Below, piece by piece: positions 1 to 5,201 of a DNA stretch of 7,639 bases. This DNA comes from DATMXT01 sp035560415. Its GTDB lineage: Bacteria > Bacillota > Clostridia > Oscillospirales > Feifaniaceae. The stretch covers positions 1 through 7,639 of the forward strand of contig DATMZG010000026.1 in the NCBI GenBank assembly GCA_035560415.1, written 5' to 3'. The notes beneath the pieces were generated by a model. That model saw nothing but the letters and a program-made list of their open reading frames with translations. It ran no database searches and was not told where the DNA came from. Each line of letters starts with the position of its first letter. Position 1 is the stretch's first letter. Position numbers and translations under genes: made by a program.

Positions 1-8
1 GAATTTTG

Positions 9-17
9 TGGTAAAAT
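9..17 (+). promoter_or_regulatory. possible extended -10 promoter of the peroxiredoxin gene
   Basis: TG at 9-10, one base, then TAAAAT at 12-17 matches an extended -10 element (hexamer 5 of 6 to TATAAT). Transcription would start near 24, leaving the ribosome binding site at 34-40 in the leader. The -35 region would lie at or beyond the left edge, so it cannot be judged. A CATAAT at 28-33 also resembles a -10 but would place the start inside the ribosome binding site. Confidence 0.35.
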
Positions 18-47
18 ATACCTATACCATAATAGGAGGTAATACGG

Positions 48-509
48 ATGACGCCCATTAAAGTTGGAAAGAAAGCCCCCGACTTTACGCTGGAGGACGC
101 AAACGAAATGCCGGTCTCTCTGGCGGAGCTGAAGGGGAAAAAAGTCCTGCTGTCCTGGCACCCGATCGCCTGGACCGGGGTCTGCACCGACCAAATGCGT
201 TCGCTTGAGCGCAACTATGCGAAGTTCGAAGAGCTCGGCACGGTTGCCTTCGGGATGAGCGTCGACCCCCACGCCTGCAAAAAGGCCTGGGCGTCGGTTT
301 TGGCCATTGAGAAGCTGCGCTTGCTCTGCGATTTCTATCCCCACGGCGAAGTCGCCAAGGACTACGGCATTTTCATTGAGGAGTACGGCATGTCCGGGCG
401 GGCCAACATCATCATCGATGAAGAGGGCGTCGTCAAATGGGTCAAGGTCTACCAGCTCGGAGAGCTGCCCGACGTCAATGAAGTGCTTGAAGTCCTCTCC
501 AAAATGTGA
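48..509 (+). CDS. peroxiredoxin, AhpC/TSA (redoxin) family
   Basis: A 153-residue thioredoxin-fold peroxidase, expected to reduce hydrogen peroxide or organic peroxides in the cytoplasm using a reactive cysteine. The peroxidatic motif PxxxTxxC is visible as P39, T43 and C46 (PIAWTGVC), and R118 in the GMSGRAN stretch is well placed to be the conserved active-site arginine. The N-terminal APDFTLED segment is typical of the family. No cysteine lies five residues after C46, so the usual PrxQ/BCP resolving position is absent; C77 or C94 could serve, or the enzyme may act as a 1-Cys type like AhpE. There is no signal peptide. The ATG is preceded by AGGAGGT at 34-40, 7 bases upstream, which settles the start. 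The gene appears to be transcribed alone, since its next neighbour converges on it and a hairpin lies between. Family is clear; subclass and reductant are not. Confidence 0.93.
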   Translation: MTPIKVGKKAPDFTLEDANEMPVSLAELKGKKVLLSWHPIAWTGVCTDQMRSLERNYAKFEELGTVAFGMSVDPHACKKAWASVLAIEKLRLLCDFYPHGEVAKDYGIFIEEYGMSGRANIIIDEEGVVKWVKVYQLGELPDVNEVLEVLSKM

Positions 510-533
510 GCCGTTTTTGCCAAGCTGAAGTAC

Positions 534-565
534 AAGTCCCTGCCGCGTGTGCGGCAGGGACTTTT
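534..565 (+). terminator. hairpin between convergent genes, probable terminator
   Basis: A perfect 13-bp stem (534-546 with 551-563) with a GTGT loop follows the peroxiredoxin stop by 24 bases. On the plus strand it runs into TTTT (562-565) and then a mixed sequence, so the T tract is short. The minus-strand gene that ends at 595 converges on the same hairpin, which could end both transcripts; its minus-strand T tract is poorer. Confidence 0.7.
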
Positions 566-594
566 CAAGTAAAAACGGATAAGCCGCTCACGCC

Positions 595-1035
595 TCACGC
601 CAGATTGTCGCGCTTGCCGGTCTTGTCGAACGCCTCCATGTAGGCGAGAATGCGGTCGGTGTTGCCCTGCGCCTGCGCCCCGTACTCAATGCGGTCGTAC
701 TTGTTGGCGTCATAGGCCACAACAAAGGTCTCGGTGCGCCGCCGGCGCGCGCCGCAGTTGGGGCAGACAATGTCCTTGCGGTTCAGGAAATAGATGTAGA
801 AGGCGACAATGGGCGGAAAGAGGAAAAACCAGGCCACCGGATTTTCCCCCAGCACATACTGCCACAGCACGCCGGCTCCGAACAGCATCGCGGCCGAGAT
901 CGGCACCCGAAAGAGCGCCGAAACGCGGGGCCTCGTCACGCCGAAAGTGCCCTCGTAGCCGCACTCGTCGCACATCTCCTGCTGAAATTCCTGATATTTT
1001 TTCAGGCGCTCCCTGATTTCGTAATTGCTGCTCAA
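595..1035 (-). CDS. small membrane protein with two CxxC motifs (zinc-ribbon-like), function unknown
   Basis: I do not recognise the family. With the TTG start at 1035 the protein has 146 residues. A charged N-terminus is followed by CDEC (Cys22 and Cys25), two hydrophobic segments (about 43-62 and 67-84) and CPNC (Cys91 and Cys94), then a basic RRRR patch and a polar tail. Both CxxC pairs lie on the same side of a membrane hairpin, so together they could bind one zinc ion, as in split zinc ribbons; this is inference. The start was chosen because GGGGTGG (minus strand, 1041-1047) lies 5 bases upstream of this TTG. The longer reading from a TTG at 1062 (155 residues) has no ribosome binding site and would begin only about 15 bases from the predicted transcription start. 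The gene is divergent from the one at 1200 and convergent with the peroxiredoxin gene. Confidence 0.75.
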   Translation of the reverse strand: MSSNYEIRERLKKYQEFQQEMCDECGYEGTFGVTRPRVSALFRVPISAAMLFGAGVLWQYVLGENPVAWFFLFPPIVAFYIYFLNRKDIVCPNCGARRRRTETFVVAYDANKYDRIEYGAQAQGNTDRILAYMEAFDKTGKRDNLA

Positions 1036-1082
1036 AATCGCCACCCCGGTCAAGCCGCGCAAGAAGCCGCGTTATTATCTTC

Positions 1083-1114
1083 TATTGTATCACGGGGTCC
1101 GCTGTGATACAATA
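1083..1114. promoter_or_regulatory. symmetric divergent promoter / inverted repeat
   Basis: TATTGTATCAC (1083-1093) and GTGATACAATA (1104-1114) are perfect inverted 11-bp arms around a 10-base spacer. On the plus strand this reads TTGTAT (1085-1090), 17 bases, TACAAT (1108-1113), with the hexamer preceded by TGA, giving an extended -10. The minus strand reads exactly the same (-35-like at 1107-1112, -10 at 1084-1089). Start sites near 1120 (plus) and 1077 (minus) would serve the two flanking divergent genes. Only three bases of each -35 match the consensus. The repeat could also be an operator for a dimeric repressor. Confidence 0.55.
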
Positions 1115-1147
1115 TCCCAAAAGACGCCGGAAATCAAAGGTACAAAT

Positions 1148-1167
1148 CCTGCCGCACTCGCGGCGGG
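1148..1167 (+). other. leader hairpin upstream of the gene at 1200
   Basis: CCTGCCGC (1148-1155) pairs with GCGGCGGG (1160-1167) around an ACTC loop: 8 bp including one G-T wobble. No T run follows, so it is not a terminator. AAATCC at 1144-1149 can alternatively pair with GGATTT at 1182-1187, which overlaps the only ribosome-binding-like sequence (AAGGA, 1180-1184). The two pairings exclude each other in part. Any role in translation control is inference. Confidence 0.3.
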
Positions 1168-1199
1168 GAAGTTGGCTGAAAGGATTTTCAAATCACCCG

Positions 1200-1904
1200 A
1201 TGAAAAACAGCGTGAAACCAAGACTTACGGCCGGCACCCTGATGCTGGTGCTCGCCATTGCGGCGTTGGTCACTTTCTGGTACGCCAAGCGCACATGGAT
1301 AGAGCCCGAAAACGACATTTCCCCCATGCCGGACAGCGAGTTTTCGGACAACAAGGCGCTCTCCCTCCCGGAGGGCGGGCAGCCGCTCGCCTATGAGGAG
1401 CTGACGCCCGAACGCTTTCTGGCGCTGCTCGCGCAGTATCAAGTGCCGGCCGGCATCGCCTGGGAGGTCGAGACGACGGTCTACGCCGACTCGGGCTCCC
1501 GCACAAAGGTCGGCAATCTCCAGCGCACCGGCGACGACTATGAGGTCACGCTGACGGAGGACGGCCGCGTCACCCGCGCCGTGAAGCGCACCGGCGGCAC
1601 CGTCACGGTCGACGGCGCCACCCTCCCCTATTCGGCGGCCTACACGCCGCTGCGGCAGCTCGGCATGGCCGACATTGAATATCTGCTGCGGGTCGACACC
1701 TCAGCCATTGCCGAAGCCGGCTGGGCCGAGCTCGAGGGGCGGCAGGTGCTCTATGTGAAGCTCGTCGACCCCGACCTGCCCCAGACCGAGAGCTACTGGG
1801 TCAGCGTGGAGCTGGGGCTCCCGCTGCGCTGCGAGACCTATGAAGGCGACAAAATGACCTACCTGGCCCGCACCCTTTCAGTTGAGGAGCGGGAGGCCGG
1901 ATAG
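1200..1904 (+). CDS. single-pass membrane protein with extracytoplasmic domain, function unknown
   Basis: I do not recognise a named family. From the ATG at 1200 the protein has 234 residues: a short basic N-terminus, one hydrophobic segment at about 10-28, an acidic/proline-containing linker to about residue 60, and a domain of about 170 residues. The domain is rich in alternating beta-type stretches (WEVETTVY, DYEVTLTEDGRV, GTVTVDGATLPY), has a central Leu-rich helix and ends in VLYVKLVDP and YWVSVELGLPLRCETYEG. This layout faintly resembles LolA/RseB-like sensor or lipoprotein-carrier folds, but that is only an impression. There is no lipobox cysteine, so it is probably membrane-anchored and faces outward. 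The reading frame stays open upstream to a GTG at 1104, but that start lies inside the predicted promoter. The ATG has a weak site (AAGGA) about 15 bases upstream. The transporter genes follow after 58 bases and may be co-transcribed. Confidence 0.72.
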   Translation: MKNSVKPRLTAGTLMLVLAIAALVTFWYAKRTWIEPENDISPMPDSEFSDNKALSLPEGGQPLAYEELTPERFLALLAQYQVPAGIAWEVETTVYADSGSRTKVGNLQRTGDDYEVTLTEDGRVTRAVKRTGGTVTVDGATLPYSAAYTPLRQLGMADIEYLLRVDTSAIAEAGWAELEGRQVLYVKLVDPDLPQTESYWVSVELGLPLRCETYEGDKMTYLARTLSVEEREAG

Positions 1905-1948
1905 CCGCGGCAGACATCCCTTGGTCCATAGACAAAGCGCTGACAGAT

Positions 1949-1954
1949 GAGGGG
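1949..1954 (+). promoter_or_regulatory. ribosome binding site fixing a TTG start
   Basis: GAGGGG lies 8 bases before the TTG at 1963. It supports a TTG start for the first EamA transporter, whose next in-frame ATG would cut into the first membrane helix. Confidence 0.65.
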
Positions 1955-1962
1955 AAAAACAC

Positions 1963-2928
1963 TTGAAATATAAAAACGAACTGTTGCTGCTGATGGTCAC
2001 CTACCTCTGGGGGCACGGGACGCTCGCCACCAAATTTATGAACACCGGCTTTGACCCGATGCCCGGCCTCACAATGCGCTATCTGGCGGCGCTTGTCGTC
2101 ATCGGCGCGTTTACCGCCCATACCCTGCGGCGGGACCCGCAGCGCAAAAAAACCTTCATCACAAAGACCACCCTTCGGGTTGTGGGGGTCACCGGCACTT
2201 TCAGCGTGGCCAGCCTTTCGCTTCAAATGATCGCGCTGCGGTACACGACGGCCTCAAACGCCTCTTTCATCCTCTGCATCTACACCGTGATCCTGCCCTG
2301 CCTTGCGGCCCTCATCTTCAGGGAGCCCATTCACAAAGTGCAGGTCTGGGGCCTTTTCTCCTGTTTTTTAGGCACGGCCCTCATTTCCCGGGTCATCGGC
2401 TTTGAAGGCGGATTCCACATTGGCCTCGACGGGCTTGGGGTCGGCGACCTTCTCATGCTGGCCTGCTCCCTGCTCGTCGCCGTCCAGTCGCTGGCAGTCT
2501 CGAGGCTTGGCAAGGCAAAAGTCGACCCGCTCGGTTTTGTCCTGAGCCAAATCACCTACTGCTTTCTGGCCTGCGCCCTCGGGTGGGCACTCGTTTTTCA
2601 AGGCGCGAGGGCGGATTTCGGCAATTTGCCGGCGCTGCTCGGCATCTGTTATAACGGGGCAATCGGCAGCGGCGCCGTCTACATTGTGTACAGCAGCGTC
2701 ATGCCGCGCATGTCCCCGGCAACGGCCGGCCTCATTCTGGCCTGCGAACCCGTCTTTACCACCTTTGCGGCCGCGGTCATCCCCATCGCCGGAAAGACCG
2801 AGCCCATCGGCCTCATTCAGGTGACGGGCGGGGCCCTGATTCTCGGTACCATTGTCGCGGTGCAGCGCGTCATGAACAAGGGCACCGCAAGCGCCGTGAC
2901 TGCGGCCGATTCGGCCAAGGCGGGATAA
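1963..2928 (+). CDS. EamA/DMT-superfamily transporter, copy 1
   Basis: A 321-residue polytopic membrane protein of about ten helices, made of two EamA repeats, the architecture of drug/metabolite exporters such as YdcZ/RhaT-like permeases. The substrate cannot be told from sequence. The first repeat spans about 5-143 and contains ASNASFI and a FREP motif (119-122) after helix 4. The second spans about 158-302 and contains the typical EP motif as E262-P263 in LACEPVFTTF. The C-terminal 18 residues are polar. The TTG start gives MKYKNELLLL, which aligns with the N-terminus of the following paralogue. The stop is followed 10 bases later by the start of copy 2, indicating one operon. The two proteins align almost without gaps at about 40% identity by eye, so they arose by an old tandem duplication and could work as separate permeases or as a pair. 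Confidence 0.9.
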   Translation: MKYKNELLLLMVTYLWGHGTLATKFMNTGFDPMPGLTMRYLAALVVIGAFTAHTLRRDPQRKKTFITKTTLRVVGVTGTFSVASLSLQMIALRYTTASNASFILCIYTVILPCLAALIFREPIHKVQVWGLFSCFLGTALISRVIGFEGGFHIGLDGLGVGDLLMLACSLLVAVQSLAVSRLGKAKVDPLGFVLSQITYCFLACALGWALVFQGARADFGNLPALLGICYNGAIGSGAVYIVYSSVMPRMSPATAGLILACEPVFTTFAAAVIPIAGKTEPIGLIQVTGGALILGTIVAVQRVMNKGTASAVTAADSAKAG

Positions 2929-2938
2929 GGCCATGATA

Positions 2939-3916
2939 ATGAGTAAATATAAACATGAGCTCATGCTGCTCTTCGTGGTGCTGTCCTGGGCCTCCGGAAT
3001 GCTTGCGGCCAAGGCCATTGTCACCGGTTTTGACCCGGTGCCCGGAAATACGATACGCTACGGGATGGCCGCGGCCTTTCAGTGGGGCTATGCCCACTAC
3101 TCGCTTCGCCGCACCCCAGCCAGGCGGGAAACCTTCTTTGTAAAGGGCACTTTTTGGGTGGCCATGCTCATGAGCGCCTTCATCGTCGCGAGCCAGCTCG
3201 CCACGCTCGAGGCCTTAAAGCACACCTCGGCCTCCAATGCCACGTTTATCGGCTCGATTTACACCATGCTGGTTCCGGTCTTTGGCGCCCTCTTTTTCAG
3301 AGAGCGGGTGCGGCCGGTACAGGTGATGGGGCTCGCCGGCTGCCTTGTCGGTACCTGCCTCATCTCAGGGGTGCTGAGTTTTTCGGGCGGGCTCCATTTC
3401 TCGCTCTCCAGCATCGGATTTGGCGACGCCCTCATGCTGGTCTCGGCGGTCTCGGCCGCCTCCCAGGTCATCACTGTCGGGCGCAGCGGCAAAAAGGGTT
3501 TTGACCCACTCGGCTTCTCAGCGGCACAGATGACCGGCACCTGCCTCACGCTCCTCTTCCTGTGGGGACTCTTTTTCCGGGACGCCAAAGCCGACTTCTC
3601 AAACCCGTGGGCGCTGTTTGGCTGTTTTTTCAGCGGCATTGTCGGCAGCGGAATTGCCAACATCTTCTTTTGCACCGCCATGGCCCACATTGAGCCGGCC
3701 GCGGCGGGGCTGCTGCTCGGCGTGCAACCTTTTGTCACCATGCTCTTAGCCGCAGTCATCCCGATCGCCGGCAGGACCGAGCCCATCACAGCCGTCAAGC
3801 TCGCGGGGGGCGCCATCATTGTCGGGGCCATCATGGCGACGCAGTTTGCCGTCTCAAAGGCCATCGGCGCCCGGCCCAAAGAGCCTTTGGAAGAGCCCCG
3901 TCCGCCCGAACCGTAA
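2939..3916 (+). CDS. EamA/DMT-superfamily transporter, copy 2
   Basis: A 325-residue ten-helix protein with two EamA repeats (about 5-144 and 159-303), paralogous to the gene just upstream. Shared blocks include TGFDPxPG, SASNAxFI, FDPLGF and AAVIPIAGxTEPI. The glutamate of the second-repeat EP motif is replaced by glutamine (Q263-P264 in LLLGVQPFVTM) and the first-repeat FREP reads FRER, so copy 2 has lost two conserved features kept by copy 1. This hints at a changed substrate or a partner role. A proline/glutamate-rich cytoplasmic tail (about 312-325) ends the protein. The ATG at 2939 was chosen over the in-frame ATG at 2933 because AAGG (2927-2930) is 8 bases from it and only 2 from the earlier one, and because MSKYKHELML then matches the paralogue's start. 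Its substrate is unknown. Confidence 0.9.
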   Translation: MSKYKHELMLLFVVLSWASGMLAAKAIVTGFDPVPGNTIRYGMAAAFQWGYAHYSLRRTPARRETFFVKGTFWVAMLMSAFIVASQLATLEALKHTSASNATFIGSIYTMLVPVFGALFFRERVRPVQVMGLAGCLVGTCLISGVLSFSGGLHFSLSSIGFGDALMLVSAVSAASQVITVGRSGKKGFDPLGFSAAQMTGTCLTLLFLWGLFFRDAKADFSNPWALFGCFFSGIVGSGIANIFFCTAMAHIEPAAAGLLLGVQPFVTMLLAAVIPIAGRTEPITAVKLAGGAIIVGAIMATQFAVSKAIGARPKEPLEEPRPPEP

Positions 3917-3936
3917 CAAAGCGCACGAAGGAATTG

Positions 3937-3943
3937 AAAGGGA
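3937..3943 (+). promoter_or_regulatory. ribosome binding site choosing ATG 3952 over TTG 3934
   Basis: AAAGGGA lies 8 bases upstream of the ATG at 3952. The alternative TTG at 3934 has GAAGGA (3927-3932) only one base before it, too close to act. The shorter start is preferred. Confidence 0.6.
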
Positions 3944-3951
3944 CGTGTTTA

Positions 3952-4881
3952 ATGGAACAGGACAAGTACAAAAAGGACGGCGAACACCTAAGTAACCCGT
4001 CCCGCGGTGAAAACGCCCCGGAGAACACCGACAGCCAAAAAGACGTGAATCGCGCTGAAAATGCCCCGGACAGCCCCGCTTCCGAGGAGCCGCTCTATGT
4101 CGATTCGGTCGGCGTCATTCGGGACCCGGGCGCCGGTCAGCCGGACGGGTGGACGCTTGGCAATCCCCCGCCTCCGGCGTCCGGCGCCAACCCCCTGACT
4201 CCGGCCAAGCTCATCATTGTCGGCATCTTGGGCCTTCTGGGAATCGCTTCAATTATGCTGCTCTTTATCCAATATCTCGGCGCCTCCCAAGGCGTATCCT
4301 GCGCCACCAAGCGCAGGGACATCGAAAACGCCTATTTTAACTCCGAACAGGGGTACGGCGTCGTCGGCTTCACTGAGTTTAACGACACACACTATGCTGA
4401 TAGAGTCGGCTCTTGCCCAAAAGGCAGGGAGCTGCGCTATTTCTGGGATGAGGAAAAACAGTGCGTGGCCTGCCCGGTCCACGACAACCCCGTATTTCCC
4501 ATCACGGTGGAGCCTGCCGACGGCGCCAACCTGCGCATGCTCTACCAGTCCTTTGACATTTTCGCCAGGCTGACCACATTGCCGCCGCGCGACGATGAGG
4601 GGGCCCTTGTCTGGTCCGACATCTGGGGCGAGGATGAGGTGAAGGCCGATTTCTGGCGGCGGTATTTCGACTGGATAGGCGCGCCGAAGTTTGAGCCGGA
4701 GGACATCGACGGACTGCGCGTTTTCTATGCCAAGGGGCCGGACGGCGGCTATACCGATGAGATTGTCGGCGTCAGCTTCGAGCGGGGTTCCTTCGAACGG
4801 GTCTACTTTGCCGACGCCACCATTAAAAACGCCTCCTATGAGGAGTTTGTTTCAAACGGGCAGCTGCGCAAACCTGAATAG
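3952..4881 (+). CDS. single-pass membrane protein with pilin-like, cysteine-containing C-terminal domain, function unknown
   Basis: The protein has 309 residues from the ATG at 3952. Residues 1-85 are polar, rich in N, P, D and E, and look disordered. Residues 86-109 form one hydrophobic helix (LIIVGILGLLGIASIMLL). The remaining 200 residues follow it. Just after the helix come C117 and KRRDIENAYF, then C155-P, an aromatic stretch, and C171-VA-C174-PVH. This order (Cys, RR-x-IE-x-AY, then CPxGxxxxY and CxxH) is like the C-terminal part of type IV pilin-like proteins in Clostridia. The prepilin peptidase site and the glutamate-5 helix of true pilins are absent, and the long N-terminal region is not pilin-like. 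The four cysteines probably sit outside the membrane and may form disulfides. The distal part (about 180-309) has acidic and aromatic residues and no motif I know. The gene follows the second transporter after 35 bases and ends at a strong hairpin. Confidence 0.75.
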   Translation: MEQDKYKKDGEHLSNPSRGENAPENTDSQKDVNRAENAPDSPASEEPLYVDSVGVIRDPGAGQPDGWTLGNPPPPASGANPLTPAKLIIVGILGLLGIASIMLLFIQYLGASQGVSCATKRRDIENAYFNSEQGYGVVGFTEFNDTHYADRVGSCPKGRELRYFWDEEKQCVACPVHDNPVFPITVEPADGANLRMLYQSFDIFARLTTLPPRDDEGALVWSDIWGEDEVKADFWRRYFDWIGAPKFEPEDIDGLRVFYAKGPDGGYTDEIVGVSFERGSFERVYFADATIKNASYEEFVSNGQLRKPE

Positions 4882-4886
4882 TGAGT

Positions 4887-4931
4887 GCATAGCTTGCGCG
4901 GGAAGAACCCGCGCAAGCTATGCTATTGACT
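4887..4931 (+). terminator. terminator hairpin ending the membrane-protein block
   Basis: A perfect 16-bp stem (4887-4902 with 4908-4923) with loop AAGAA starts 5 bases after the stop at 4881. The following sequence is TATTGACTTTT, a weak T tract that also contains the -35 box of the rpmH promoter. Stem length and GC content favour termination despite the weak tract. Confidence 0.75.
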
Positions 4932-4955
4932 TTTCAGATGCGGCTATATTATAAT
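4926..4955 (+). promoter_or_regulatory. rpmH operon promoter
   Basis: TTGACT (4926-4931, 5 of 6 to the -35 consensus) is followed after 18 bases by a perfect TATAAT (4950-4955). It sits in an AT-rich stretch unlike the surrounding GC-rich DNA. Transcription should start near 4962, giving a leader of about 25 bases to rpmH. This is the strongest sigma-A-type promoter in the window, as expected for a ribosomal protein gene. Confidence 0.85.
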
Positions 4956-4986
4956 ATTCTTTGCTTTATAGCGAGGAGGTGTATGT

Positions 4987-5121
4987 ATGAAGCGAACTTT
5001 TCAGCCTAAAAAGCGGCACAGAGCAAGAGTTCACGGGTTTCGAAAGAGAATGATGACGAGGAGTGGCCGCAGGGTCCTCTCCGCGCGCCGCGCAAAGGGC
5101 CGGGCAAGCCTGTCGGCATAA
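4987..5121 (+). CDS. rpmH: 50S ribosomal protein L34
   Basis: A 44-residue, highly basic protein, the usual length for bacterial L34, which binds 23S rRNA in the large subunit. It begins MKRTFQPKKRHR and contains the hallmark HGFRKRM segment (16-22) and the RRAKGR motif (34-39), ending in LSA. GAGGAGGT at 4973-4980 lies 6 bases before the ATG. An out-of-frame ATG at 4983 is only 2 bases from that site and is not used. It is the first gene of the rpmH-rnpA-yidD-yidC-jag cluster and has its own strong promoter. An attenuator-like hairpin lies 30 bases after its stop, which would let L34 be made in excess of the downstream products. Confidence 0.97.
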   Translation: MKRTFQPKKRHRARVHGFRKRMMTRSGRRVLSARRAKGRASLSA

Positions 5122-5151
5122 CCCGGGGCAGACAGCCATACTGCTGTGGCC

Positions 5152-5180
5152 AAGCATAGCGGGCGCTATGCTTCTTTTTT
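5152..5180 (+). terminator. attenuator/partial terminator between rpmH and rnpA
   Basis: AAGCATAGC (5152-5160) and GCTATGCTT (5165-5173) form a perfect 9-bp stem with loop GGGC, followed by CTTTTTT (5174-5180). This is a good intrinsic terminator by structure. No separate promoter is obvious between it and rnpA (start 5202), so it probably acts by partial read-through and lowers rnpA-yidD-yidC-jag expression relative to rpmH. The 80-base gap otherwise holds only the rnpA ribosome binding site. Confidence 0.8.
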
Positions 5181-5201
5181 GTACCTGGGGGAGGAGCGAG
5201 G

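Noticed and set aside
1130..1199. tRNA-like fragments (GGTACAAATCC near 1139-1149, TTCAAATC near 1187-1194) before the gene at 1200
   Set aside because: They resemble T-arm loops, but the flanking stems pair poorly, T55 of the T-arm is changed to A in the first, and no acceptor, D-arm or anticodon arm can be folded around them. At most a decayed remnant.
1104..1199. N-terminal extension of the single-pass membrane protein from GTG 1104
   Set aside because: The GTG lies inside the inverted-repeat promoter, upstream of the predicted transcription start, and the extension is a basic non-protein-like stretch ahead of an otherwise normal signal-anchor start.
2146..2152. A7 run in the first transporter gene and a similar one at 5343-5349 in rnpA
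   Set aside because: Neither is in the A_AAA_AAA phase for -1 slippage, and both simply encode Lys-Lys in conserved protein stretches.
2368..3024. Minus-strand open frame of 218 codons across the two transporter genes
   Set aside because: Histidine/glycine/aspartate-rich shadow of membrane-helix codons in high-GC DNA, overlapping two certain genes.
4263..4271. DnaA-box-like TTATCCAAT
   Set aside because: Two mismatches to TTATCCACA, isolated and inside a coding region; no cluster, so no origin is supported.
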